Shown piece by piece: positions 17,946 to 26,066 of a stretch of DNA of 47,904 bases; positions within the stretch are counted from its first letter, which is position 1, and every line of letters begins with the position of its first letter. Source of the stretch: Acidobacteriota bacterium (GTDB taxonomy: Bacteria > Acidobacteriota > UBA6911). Under the pieces are notes generated by a model, which worked only from the letters and a program-made list of their open reading frames with translations, was not told where the DNA came from and did no database searches. Both the position numbers and the translations under genes were made by a program. The stretch is taken from NCBI GenBank assembly GCA_016934555.1, contig JAFGSS010000120.1, positions 1 to 47,904 on the forward strand, in the 5' to 3' direction.

Positions 17946-18542
17946 ATGCGACCTGAATACTGGATCCCGCTCCTGGCCTACCTCCTCGGTTCCATCCCTT
18001 TCGGCTTCCTCCTGGTGCGCCTGGGCGAGGGGACCGACATCCGCGGGTACGGAAGCGGCAACATCGGGGCGACCAACGTCTACAGGAGGAGCCGCGCGGC
18101 CGGCATCCTGACGCTGGCCCTGGACGCCGCCAAGGGAACCTTGGCGGTGCTGGCGGCCGGGTGGCTCGGGGGGGGCATGGAGTGGCAGGCGGTTGCGGCG
18201 CTCTTCGCCATCGCCGGCCACATCTTCACCCCCTGGCTTCGCTTCAAGGGGGGAAAGGGGGTCGCCACCGGGTGCGGCGCCTTTCTGGCGCTCTCCCCGC
18301 TGGCCGTGGCGACCGCCCTCGTGGTGTTCGCGCTCGTTCTCGCCCTCTCCCGCTACATTTCAGCCGCGTCGATGGCGGCCTCGGCCCTGTTCCCCCTCTT
18401 CGCCTGCTTCTACGGGGCGCCCGCCCCGGTGCTTCTCTGGGCTTCACTGGGGGCGGTGTTGATCATCGTCCGGCATCACGAAAACATACGGAGGCTCCGG
18501 GCGGGAACCGAGAACCGGTTCCGGCCCGGGCCGCGGTCCTGA
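17946..18542 (+). CDS. plsY: Glycerol-3-phosphate acyltransferase PlsY
   Basis: PlsY moves an acyl group from acyl-phosphate to glycerol-3-phosphate, the first step of phospholipid synthesis. The 198-residue membrane protein carries the three cytoplasmic motifs: GSIPFGFLLVR with SGNIGATNVYR, GHIFTPWLRFKGGKGVAT and RHHENIRRLRAGTE. The ATG at 17946 has GGGG about eight bases upstream and is preferred to the overlapping TTG at 17940. This acyltransferase works on ester lipids, which matters given the lipid synthase-like enzyme in the opposing operon. Confidence 0.95.
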   Translation: MRPEYWIPLLAYLLGSIPFGFLLVRLGEGTDIRGYGSGNIGATNVYRRSRAAGILTLALDAAKGTLAVLAAGWLGGGMEWQAVAALFAIAGHIFTPWLRFKGGKGVATGCGAFLALSPLAVATALVVFALVLALSRYISAASMAASALFPLFACFYGAPAPVLLWASLGAVLIIVRHHENIRRLRAGTENRFRPGPRS

Positions 18543-18558
18543 GACCAAGGAGGGATTC

Positions 18559-18732
18559 ATGCCGATCAGCAAGGAGTTACTGGACATCCTCGCCTGCCCG
18601 CTCTGCAGGAAGGCGGTCGAACCGACCCCGGACGCTACCGGCCTCAAGTGCGTCGAATGCCACCGCGTCTATCCGATCCGCGACGACATCCCGGTCATGC
18701 TGGTCGACGAGGCGAGGATCGAAAAACCCTAG
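18559..18732 (+). CDS. Trm112-like small zinc-ribbon protein (UPF0434 type)
   Basis: This 57-residue gene is missing from the ORF track because of its size. It begins MPISKELLDILACPLC and has two CxxC pairs (CPLC and CVEC) followed by VYPIRDDIPVMLVDEA, the characteristic YcaR/Trm112 pattern. AGGAGG precedes the ATG at a good distance. It is the last gene of the plus-strand run and its stop abuts the remains of a minus-strand hldE gene, with no terminator between. Confidence 0.88.
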   Translation: MPISKELLDILACPLCRKAVEPTPDATGLKCVECHRVYPIRDDIPVMLVDEARIEKP

Positions 18733-19053
18733 CAGTCGGTTGCATCGACCGCAGGGCGGCCGTCAGTTCTTCCGGCATCAGCATCCCCCTGGCGTAGTCG
18801 GACACGACGACCGCATCCGCCGACGGGACCCGGCCGCGGAACTTCCGGACCGCATCCCGTTCCGCGGCCGGGGAAAGCGGGGAGCGGTCTTCCCGGTCGG
18901 TGCGGCACACCTGCTGATGGTTGGCGCTGATGCGCGAAACCGAACCGAAAACGAAGCGGTCCAGCATCAGGTCTCCCAGGACCAGGATGCGTTTCCTCGG
19001 AAGAGCCCCACCGCACGGATCAGAATCTCAGGATCGCAGCCGGTGCGCTTCAT
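18733..19053 (-). pseudogene. Decayed D-glycero-beta-D-manno-heptose-7-phosphate kinase (hldE/rfaE1) remnant
   Basis: From an ATG at 19053 the minus strand reads MKRTGCDPEILIRAVGLFRG, then stops in frame. A shift of one base, in an A-run near 18993, restores KRILVLGDLMLDRFVFGSV, the ribokinase-fold N-terminus of RfaE/HldE. The reading then jumps from SRIS straight to NHQQVCRTDREDRSPLSP and ADAVVVSDYARG, which in intact kinases lie roughly 90 residues further on. It ends near AALRSM, so the ATP-binding C-terminus and any nucleotidyltransferase domain are gone. Three independent lesions make it a pseudogene. It follows the zinc-ribbon gene by eight bases. Confidence 0.85.
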
Positions 19054-19060
19054 ACCCCCC

Positions 19061-19699
19061 TTATGGCGCCAGGATGGCGCCGCCAGTCTCTTCCCCGGGG
19101 AAGAACCTGGCGAGAAAATCGACATAGGCGGAATCCGCGCCGTATTCGGCCCCGAAAGCGTCGATAAGGGCCCGGACGAACGCCAGGCACTCGACGACGG
19201 CGCCGGAGGGGAAGCCGGAATCCCGGAGCCCCGGCATCCCCTCTCCCTCCCGGGGACGGCGCACGGACTCGACCGCGGCCCGGATCTCGCGTCGCACCCC
19301 CTCTACGCGCGGATCTTCGGAGGTCCGTTCGTACACGATCCCCGCGTCCTCGGCCCGGCAGCTTTCGAGCAGGAGGTCGACCGCATCCCGGGCGTGCCGG
19401 TCGGCCAGGTCGCGCTGCCGGATCCTCTGGCGCGCGAGCGTGTATTCGAGGCGCGCGATCGCTTCCGGATAACGCTCCAGGACCCGCTCGTGGATCTCCC
19501 GATCGCGCGCCGGAAGCCGGCCGAGCACCTTCCGGTAGGAGCGCGCATCGCGCTCTCGCCCCGCCTCGAGAAAGGGGCAGGAGTCCGGGCACGCAATCTC
19601 CAGGACCCGCTTTTCACCGCAGCACTGGGGACAGATACGCGCCCGCCCGGCGGGGCACTCCCGCTTCGCCTTCCTCTCGCCGCACAGGATGCATTTCAC
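19061..19699 (-). CDS. Zinc-ribbon protein of unknown function
   Basis: The 212-residue protein begins with a dense cysteine cluster, [18 protein letters not shown], then RICPQCCGEKRV and IACPDSCPFLEAG, suggesting two metal-binding knuckles, followed by a mostly helical, Arg/Glu-rich region (about 50-212). I do not recognise the family. The GTG at 19699 overlaps the upstream SprT-like stop as GTGA and sits right before the cysteine region, so it is preferred to 19729. Coupled translation with the SprT-like protein hints at a shared role. Confidence 0.6.
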   Translation of the reverse strand: MKCILCGERKAKRECPAGRARICPQCCGEKRVLEIACPDSCPFLEAGRERDARSYRKVLGRLPARDREIHERVLERYPEAIARLEYTLARQRIRQRDLADRHARDAVDLLLESCRAEDAGIVYERTSEDPRVEGVRREIRAAVESVRRPREGEGMPGLRDSGFPSGAVVECLAFVRALIDAFGAEYGADSAYVDFLARFFPGEETGGAILAP

Positions 19700-20454
19700 G
19701 CGCCCCCCTCCCGCCTCCGCCGGCGGCAAAACTCCCGGAGAAACCCCCGGGCGCTCCCGTAATCCGGATGCGCCCTCTCCGCCCTGCGGAATTCGGGAGG
19801 GTGGTGGCCGGCCGCCCCCACCCCCTCGAAGACCGCGTGCAGCATCTCATGATACACGATAAATTCCAGCACGCAGCGGGGGACTTCGGGGGAGTCGAGG
19901 ACCGGGCTCACGGTGACCGTGTGGTGCGCCGGGTCGTAATGCCCCAGCCGGGTGCGGCTCCGGCGCAGCCCCCACCCGATCCGCGCGACCTGGACCTGGC
20001 CGTTGAAAAAACGGCGGTTGACCTCCGCGTAGATGTCGGGCAGGCGGTGGTGGAAACCCGCATGGGGGGCGAAACGCTTTTTCCCCTTCTCGATGCGGCG
20101 CAACCGGACAGATTCCACGACCGATTCCCGGCGGCGGAAGCCCTCATACGCCTCCAGGGCCTTCGGGGGGGCCTTCCGGCGCAGGATCTTGCATGCCAGG
20201 ATCCTGATGACGGCCTCGAGCACCGCCGGCGGCGCCAGGCGGCAATGGTCGCTGATGCGGATCTCCCAGTCCCCCGATCGGTTCCGGCGGATGGTGTGCG
20301 TCAACCCGATGTAGGGATAAAAGCGGGCGTGCACCCGTGCGTTCCCGAGCGCGGGGATGCAGCTTGCGAGGACGGAGCGGCAGAACCGTTCGAGATCCAT
20401 CCCGTCCGTCCGCTCGCCGGGAATCCCCCCCGGCGCGGGAACGCCGCCCGTCAT
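19696..20454 (-). CDS. SprT-like zinc metalloprotease domain protein
   Basis: The 252-residue protein has the zinc motif HEMLH in [13 protein letters not shown] with a downstream [10 protein letters not shown] that could supply further ligands, typical of SprT/WLM-like metalloproteases. An upstream [14 protein letters not shown] resembles the SprT segment before the active site. The start overlaps the lpxD stop as ATGA; an ATG at 20400 is an alternative. The C-terminus is strongly basic (CRRRRRE). SprT-like proteins in eukaryotes repair DNA-protein crosslinks; the bacterial role is less clear. Confidence 0.78.
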   Translation of the reverse strand: MTGGVPAPGGIPGERTDGMDLERFCRSVLASCIPALGNARVHARFYPYIGLTHTIRRNRSGDWEIRISDHCRLAPPAVLEAVIRILACKILRRKAPPKALEAYEGFRRRESVVESVRLRRIEKGKKRFAPHAGFHHRLPDIYAEVNRRFFNGQVQVARIGWGLRRSRTRLGHYDPAHHTVTVSPVLDSPEVPRCVLEFIVYHEMLHAVFEGVGAAGHHPPEFRRAERAHPDYGSARGFLREFCRRRRREGGA

Positions 20455-21485
20455 GCCGTGCCCGGGGTGCCCCTGAGCCGAGCCACTTCCTTTTTCAGGG
20501 ATTCCAGTTCGGCCTTCATTTCGGGCAGCCTCCCGAAAAGGGCGTTCAGGCGCTTGTAGTCGCCGAGCGGCCGGACCGGCACGCCCCAGTAGACCCCCCC
20601 GCTGCGCACGATCTTCCCGGGGAGGACCCCGGCCTTCGACCCGATCACGACACCGGGTTCGACCCGGACGTGGTCCCCGAAACCCACCTGCCCCCCGATC
20701 ACGGCATGGTCTCCGATGACGGTGCTCCCCGAGATCCCGGTCTGCGCGGCGATCACCACGTGCCGCCCTATCTCCACGTTGTGCGCGATCTGGACCAGGT
20801 TGTCGATCTTCGATCCGGCGCCGACGCGCGTCGTCCCGAGCGAGCCCCGGTCGATGGTGGTGTTGGCGCCGATTTCGACGTCATCCTCGAGGACCACCGA
20901 CCCGACCTGCGGAAACTTCCAGTAAGCTTCGCCGTCACTCACGTAACCGAACCCGTCCGCACCGATGACGGCCCCGGCGTGCAGCACGACGCGGCTGCCG
21001 ATCCGGACCCCCGGATAGAGCACGACGCCGGGATGCAGCACGCACCCGGCGCCCAGGACACACTCCCTCCCGACCACGACCCCGGCGCCCAGGATGGTGC
21101 CGGGACCGATGCGGACCCCCGGCTCCACGACGGCGCGGGGGCCCACGTCCACCAGGGCGCCGAGCTCGGCGTCCGGGGCGATTTCGGCCGACGGGTGGCG
21201 CGTCCCCCGCCCCTCGGGCCTCGGGTGGAGCCACCCGGCGGCCCGGGCAAAATCAAGCTTGGGCCGGGGGGAGTAGATCACGTTGACGCCGGCGGGAGAG
21301 CAGTCGGGGGAGGCGATGACGCACCCGAACCCGGACAGGGACACGCTCCCCTTGGCCCCCTCCAGGAAAACCAGGGAGGAGGCGCCGGGGGATTCCCAGC
21401 CCGACACCGATGTTATCAGGCGCGCGCCGTCCCCCTGGAATTCGCGGCCAAGGCGCGCGGCAAGCTGCTGGATCGTGTAGCTCAT
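20451..21485 (-). CDS. lpxD: UDP-3-O-acylglucosamine N-acyltransferase LpxD
   Basis: LpxD adds the N-linked acyl chain in lipid A synthesis. The 344-residue protein has an N-terminal uridine-binding domain, a long left-handed beta-helix of hexapeptide repeats (for example [18 protein letters not shown]), the GADGFGY segment and the catalytic His in [13 protein letters not shown]. The C-terminal coiled helix ([12 protein letters not shown]) suits the trimer. It shows the cell makes lipid A. lpxA, lpxC and fabZ are not adjacent, unlike in many proteobacteria. It lies 39 bases after the radical SAM gene. Confidence 0.96.
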   Translation of the reverse strand: MSYTIQQLAARLGREFQGDGARLITSVSGWESPGASSLVFLEGAKGSVSLSGFGCVIASPDCSPAGVNVIYSPRPKLDFARAAGWLHPRPEGRGTRHPSAEIAPDAELGALVDVGPRAVVEPGVRIGPGTILGAGVVVGRECVLGAGCVLHPGVVLYPGVRIGSRVVLHAGAVIGADGFGYVSDGEAYWKFPQVGSVVLEDDVEIGANTTIDRGSLGTTRVGAGSKIDNLVQIAHNVEIGRHVVIAAQTGISGSTVIGDHAVIGGQVGFGDHVRVEPGVVIGSKAGVLPGKIVRSGGVYWGVPVRPLGDYKRLNALFGRLPEMKAELESLKKEVARLRGTPGTA

Positions 21486-21524
21486 CGATACCTTCCCGAA
21501 AAGGACGCCCCGGCGGGTCGGGCT

Positions 21525-23414
21525 TCAGGGCAGGATGAGGTCGTGCTCCGCCGTCTCCAGCTCGACCCGCTTCCCGTTGGCGTAGATGTCGTGCCTGCCC
21601 CGCTCCCGGTTCCAATCAGCCAGGTCCGCGGTGCGGTGGACGCTCTCGACGATCTGCCGCCACCCGATGCCGGTGTTGTAGGCGCAGAAGGAGATCTCCC
21701 CTTCCTGGGTGCCGTAGGGGATGACGCACATTTCGGTGCGGCGGAAGTCGTAGGTCCAGAGGTCCTGGAACCACATCCCCTCCACGCAGAGCACGCGCCA
21801 CTCGTCCCCGGCCGCGCGCGTTTTCATGCGATCGGTCCGGTCACCGTCCGAACGCTCCGAACTCGGCCGGAACAGGCGGATGATGCGGGACACGCCGAAT
21901 CCCGGGGGCGCCAGTTCCGGCCGGCTGTTGCGCAGGACGGCCAGGGCGAGCTGCGCTTCGGTGAGCCGGCGCCCGCGCGCGGCATTGGTGATGACGTGCA
22001 CGTCGCGGATGAAGCGTTCGTAGTCGAAGAACCGGAACACCGGCATCCATTCCTTGGTCCGGCGGTTGACCAGCAGCAGGGTGAAAACGCCGCAGTCGGG
22101 GTGGCAGTTGCAGGCGCTCCAGCCCCAGGGGGCTTCCGGCCCCTGGAGGATGTCCATGATGGTCGTGAATGCACTGTAGGTCGACAGCGGGAACCAGTCG
22201 CGCATCGGTTCCGGGCGGCCGCCGAGCTGCCGCTGGAGATCCTCCACGAGCTGGGTCAGGGTGTAGCGGCGGGCGGCGCGCGAAGCGTCGTCGATCGTCT
22301 CGTCCCGGCCGGTGAAGGAGACCGGCTGGAAGACCACGGTCTGCACCTTGTCGGCGTTCCTGATGGCGAAATCCACGATCGAGCCGACGGCGTCCTGGTT
22401 CACAGTCCGGATCACCGTGGTGACCAGCGTCGTCTTCATCCCGACCCGGGCCATGTTCTCGATCGCCCGCGCCTTGACGTCGAAGAGGTTCCCCACGCCG
22501 CGGTGCCGGTTCCGTTCGTTGCCGATGCCGTCGAACTGCAGGTAGGTGCCGTCGAGCCCGGCATCCCGCGCCTGGCGGGTGAATTCGGCGCTCTGGGCGA
22601 AGCGGATGCCGTTGGTGGCCGCCAGGATGCGATAGAACCCGATCTTCCTGGCGTAGGCGACCGCCTCCAGAAAATGGGGCGACAGGGTGGGTTCCCCCCC
22701 GGAAAACAGGATGATGGTCTGCCGGCGCGGCTTGAAGGAAACGGCGCGGTCGAGGATCGCGCGGATCTCCCCGAGGGAGGGCTCGTGGACGAACCCCACC
22801 TGGTTGGCGTTGGTGAAACAGGGGTTGCACATCATGTTGCACCGGTTGGTCAGATCGACCGTCAGCACCGTGCCCCGCCCGTAGCGGATCGACGAGGAGC
22901 CGTGGTGGTGGACGGGGTCCTCCTCGGGACACTCGAAATCGCGGCCGAAGAAGAGTCCTTCGATCCTGCGGGTGAATTCCGGCCGGGTGGAGATCACGTC
23001 CTCGAAATCCCCGTGAACGGGACAGGTCTTTCGGATCAGGATGCGTCCGTCCTCCTCGACCAGGCGGGCCTTGATTTCCCCGGGACGGTCCCGGAGCAGC
23101 GCCTCGAGCGGCATCTCACCTTCAACCACCCTGCGCCGGATTTCGGGTACGCAGACGGGGCAGAGCGAATCGGTTTCTCTGGGAAAACCAAGCGGCGGGG
23201 CCGAACGCTCCCGGCTCTTCGGAATTCTGCCCGGCGCCCAGTTCGGCTCCGGCAGCCGCCCCTCGGGGATCGTGCGGTTGACCGCCTGCAGCACCTTCCA
23301 GGCCGCATCGGCCGCAGACTTGAGGAGTACGCCCCCGCTCCGGCGGAGGAAGGGATTTTTCGGAGGCATGTCCGGCGGCGGGCCGTCCCCCCGCATCGGT
23401 GGCTTCGGTTCCAT
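21525..23414 (-). CDS. Radical SAM enzyme resembling tetraether / membrane-spanning lipid synthase (Tes/MSS-like)
   Basis: The 629-residue protein has the radical SAM motif CNMMCNPC (Cys192, 196, 199) and GGEPTLS near 239. Outside the core it has SLCPVC (85-88) with TCPVHG (131), which look like a rubredoxin-like site, plus ACNCHPDC (435-441) and three late cysteines in LCVEGMW, EMCVIPYG and SFCAYN. This layout matches, from memory, the MJ0619/Tes group that joins lipid tails into tetraethers in archaea, with bacterial relatives linked to membrane-spanning lipids. Its place between lpxD and a membrane methyltransferase-like gene fits lipid work. Another C-C bond-forming radical SAM reaction remains possible. 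The start at 23414 precedes a poorly conserved Pro-rich segment. Confidence 0.75.
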   Translation of the reverse strand: MEPKPPMRGDGPPPDMPPKNPFLRRSGGVLLKSAADAAWKVLQAVNRTIPEGRLPEPNWAPGRIPKSRERSAPPLGFPRETDSLCPVCVPEIRRRVVEGEMPLEALLRDRPGEIKARLVEEDGRILIRKTCPVHGDFEDVISTRPEFTRRIEGLFFGRDFECPEEDPVHHHGSSSIRYGRGTVLTVDLTNRCNMMCNPCFTNANQVGFVHEPSLGEIRAILDRAVSFKPRRQTIILFSGGEPTLSPHFLEAVAYARKIGFYRILAATNGIRFAQSAEFTRQARDAGLDGTYLQFDGIGNERNRHRGVGNLFDVKARAIENMARVGMKTTLVTTVIRTVNQDAVGSIVDFAIRNADKVQTVVFQPVSFTGRDETIDDASRAARRYTLTQLVEDLQRQLGGRPEPMRDWFPLSTYSAFTTIMDILQGPEAPWGWSACNCHPDCGVFTLLLVNRRTKEWMPVFRFFDYERFIRDVHVITNAARGRRLTEAQLALAVLRNSRPELAPPGFGVSRIIRLFRPSSERSDGDRTDRMKTRAAGDEWRVLCVEGMWFQDLWTYDFRRTEMCVIPYGTQEGEISFCAYNTGIGWRQIVESVHRTADLADWNRERGRHDIYANGKRVELETAEHDLILP

Positions 23415-23470
23415 ACAGCCGTAAAGCTACCAGCATTTTCCGGCAGCGTCCATCCAATTATCGGACACGC

Positions 23471-24031
23471 CTACAGGTACCGCTCGAGCCACAGCCGCCC
23501 GACGAGGATCGCCAGCACGACGAGCAGGCTGGCGCTGTTACGGTGCTCGCGGTTGCGGACCACGCGCGACCAGAGGAAGGTGGAGCCGTCCCCCCGGGCC
23601 CCCGACCAGCGGGGGAAGAACAGGGGCACCCTGTCGGCGTACCGGAGGAACCGTTCCCCGTGGGTACGCTGCAGGTCCCCTTCTTCGGCCCGCATGACGG
23701 GGAGGTAGAAAACCAGGAAGAAGGCAAGAAAGAAGGGGAGGAGCCAGTATCCCTGGCCGGCGAGGATGACGCCCAGGGCCATGACGAAGGAACCCACGTA
23801 GAGGGGGTTGCGGGAGAAGGCGTAAGGCCCCCCCTGGGCCAGAACCCGCCCCTTTTCGATGTACCCCGCGGCCCACAGGCGCCAGAGCCCCCCGGCGACG
23901 GCGAGCGCGCCGCCGATCCAGAGCGACCGGACCGAGGGGTGCATGAAGGCGAGGAACACCACCCCCAGGACGGTACCGACGGGGACCCGGAACCTCTGGG
24001 CCGTTTTCTTCCAGGAACGGGTTCCCTTCAT
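23471..24031 (-). CDS. Isoprenylcysteine carboxyl methyltransferase / PEMT-like membrane protein
   Basis: The 186-residue protein has four or so hydrophobic helices and the family pattern GGPYAFSRNPLYVGSF followed by RAEEGDLQRTHGERFLRYADRVPLFFP, typical of ICMT/NnrU-like SAM-dependent methyltransferases embedded in the membrane. Bacterial members often have unknown targets; phospholipid or quinone-like substrates are possible. The ATG at 24031 has AGGGGA upstream and starts 13 bases after the preceding stop, so it is preferred to 24061. Its position next to the Tes-like gene suggests a shared lipid substrate, which is inference. Confidence 0.8.
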   Translation of the reverse strand: MKGTRSWKKTAQRFRVPVGTVLGVVFLAFMHPSVRSLWIGGALAVAGGLWRLWAAGYIEKGRVLAQGGPYAFSRNPLYVGSFVMALGVILAGQGYWLLPFFLAFFLVFYLPVMRAEEGDLQRTHGERFLRYADRVPLFFPRWSGARGDGSTFLWSRVVRNREHRNSASLLVVLAILVGRLWLERYL

Positions 24032-24044
24032 GCCCGTTCCCCTG

Positions 24045-26057
24045 CTATGGCTCGGGCGCATCCATGACGGTGCGCTCGCGGGTGAAGGGGGTGGTAAGCC
24101 ACCGGGCCGCTTCCATCTGCGCGCCGTCGGTGTCGTCGTTGGTGTTCAGGGCCTTGGTGTACTCGGCCATCGCCCTCTGCCGCTGCCCCAGGATATCGTA
24201 GATCTTGCCCAGATAGATGTAGCACCACACCTCGATCCATTTCGGGTCCAGGTCCCCGTTCAGGGCATCCCGGAAGGAGTTGGCCGCGGACTGCAGGCTG
24301 AACTGTTCGTAGAAAACTTCGGCGAGCCGGAAGTGGGCCAGCGACCTCCGCGGGGACAGCTTGAGCGCCGCTTCATAGGCCCGGATCGCTTCGACGAAAT
24401 TCTGGACCCGTTTCAGGTCGTCGCCGAGCGAGATCTGGACCGCGGTCTTCAGTTCGCCGGAATCCCGCAGCAGTTTGTTGCGGGGGTCCACCACCAGCCG
24501 GTCGGGCCGGGTGAAGACGTCGATGTCGAAGGGGGTCGAGGTCCCGGACAGTTCCACGGTCTGCACGGTCTCCCGGTCCTTGGTGACGACGGCGACCTCC
24601 ACGGGCATCCGGAACAGGTCGCGCTCCTGCCGGAGCGATCCCGAAATCCGGAAGCCGTCGATCGTCTTGAGCAGGACGTAATCCGCCTCGAGCGTGGGGA
24701 TGCCGACGGAATCGATCCACTGGGAGAAAAACCACCCGAGTTCCCCGCCGTGGATCTCCTCGGCGATTTTCCGGAACATCTCCCGCCCCCCCCCGCCGGC
24801 GGCGGTCCCGGCGCGGCCGTATTCCCGCACCAGGCGGTCGAACTTCTCTTCCCCCAGGATCCCCTGAAGCATATGGAGAATCCATGCCCCTTTGCCGGCC
24901 ACCACCGATTCGTACCGGTCGGACCGGTACCCCAGTTCGATCCCCGAGCGTACGGCCGCCTGCTTTTCGAACTTGAGCGCCAGCACGGCCAGCCGGTCGA
25001 TCTCCTCCTTGAAGGCGGCGTCGGCACCCACGCTCCCCAGGTACCGGGCCGCGGAGTAATACGCCATCCCGTCGGCAAGCCACAGATCCTCGACGCCCCG
25101 GACCCCGACTGTTTCCTGCCACCACTGGCCGGCGATGCGGCGGGCCAGTTCGCGCGGCTCGGGGGGGGACTGGGCCAGTTCGCGCCGGGTAACCAAAAGG
25201 GTTCCGTACATTCCGTGCTGCCCCGCCTGCACCTCGTCCACCTCCACCAGGCGGAAATGCTTCCCCGCCCCCGCGGGGCCGAACGCCGCCGCGTACCAGG
25301 AGAGAATCTTCCCCGCCTCTCCCGCCATCCGCTCCATGGCTTCGAGATTGCTTTCCCGCGCGAAACACTCGATTTCAAATTCCCCCGCCGGCACCGTGCG
25401 GAGGAAATACTGCCCCGCGATGAAGGACCCGGGCAGGATCGGGGTCTCCGATTTCCAGACGAAGGTTTCGCCGGCTCCCCGGGTGACGACGGGGAGCCGC
25501 TTCCCGGGGCCGATGACCGTCATCCCCAGGGGGACGGTCACGGACAGGGTTCCCGTCGCCCGGTCGGCCAGAAACCGGTTCAGGGGAAACCATTTCGCCG
25601 CGTACATCAGGGCGGTCCCTTCCATCCCGATGTAGGCCGACCCGAGGTCCCGGGAAAATATCCGGCTGTACCGGTCGCTGTCGAACCCGCCATCGTATTC
25701 GATCCGGATCGTGGCCGCCCTCCCCGCCTCGAGCCCCCGGGGGAAATACACCGTGAGGGTCTCCGGACCGGCCCGGTTCCGGTCGAATTCCAGTTCGACC
25801 CCGTCCTCGCCGAGCACCTTCGACACGAACAGGTTGTCGCTCAGTTCGAAGGCCGCGTAGTCCGCCTGTTCGAGCGCCTGGAACGTAATCGCGGCGACGG
25901 CCTCCAGTTCATGCACATCCGGAAGGAGCGTCACCTCGAGGTCGCAGTTCTTTACATCGATGCCCGGGGCTTTGCCGGGCGCCTGCGCCGACACGGACGG
26001 CACGATCAGGACGAGGCCCAGGACGATCCCGGCGGCCCATGAGTGTATTCGATACAT
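24045..26057 (-). CDS. M1 peptidase-like secreted protein lacking catalytic residues, with C-terminal TPR-like repeats
   Basis: A signal peptide (IVLGLVLIVPSVSAQA) leads a 670-residue protein with gluzincin-like fold features. Where active M1 enzymes have HExxH followed by WLNEGFA, this protein reads LARRIAGQWW and, 18 residues later, DLWLADGMAYY. The two His and the first Glu are gone and the third ligand is Asp. The GAMEN-type loop is replaced by AGQHGMYG. From about residue 525 the sequence has TPR-like helices (IRAYEAALKLSP, AMAEYTKALNTN). It is probably a periplasmic pseudoenzyme with a binding or scaffold role. It starts nine bases after lpxB. Confidence 0.8.
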   Translation of the reverse strand: MYRIHSWAAGIVLGLVLIVPSVSAQAPGKAPGIDVKNCDLEVTLLPDVHELEAVAAITFQALEQADYAAFELSDNLFVSKVLGEDGVELEFDRNRAGPETLTVYFPRGLEAGRAATIRIEYDGGFDSDRYSRIFSRDLGSAYIGMEGTALMYAAKWFPLNRFLADRATGTLSVTVPLGMTVIGPGKRLPVVTRGAGETFVWKSETPILPGSFIAGQYFLRTVPAGEFEIECFARESNLEAMERMAGEAGKILSWYAAAFGPAGAGKHFRLVEVDEVQAGQHGMYGTLLVTRRELAQSPPEPRELARRIAGQWWQETVGVRGVEDLWLADGMAYYSAARYLGSVGADAAFKEEIDRLAVLALKFEKQAAVRSGIELGYRSDRYESVVAGKGAWILHMLQGILGEEKFDRLVREYGRAGTAAGGGGREMFRKIAEEIHGGELGWFFSQWIDSVGIPTLEADYVLLKTIDGFRISGSLRQERDLFRMPVEVAVVTKDRETVQTVELSGTSTPFDIDVFTRPDRLVVDPRNKLLRDSGELKTAVQISLGDDLKRVQNFVEAIRAYEAALKLSPRRSLAHFRLAEVFYEQFSLQSAANSFRDALNGDLDPKWIEVWCYIYLGKIYDILGQRQRAMAEYTKALNTNDDTDGAQMEAARWLTTPFTRERTVMDAPEP

Positions 26058-26066
26058 AGCCCATCC

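Noticed and set aside
24045-26057. Active M1 aminopeptidase
   Set aside because: The HExxH and distant Glu zinc ligands are replaced, so hydrolytic activity is not expected.
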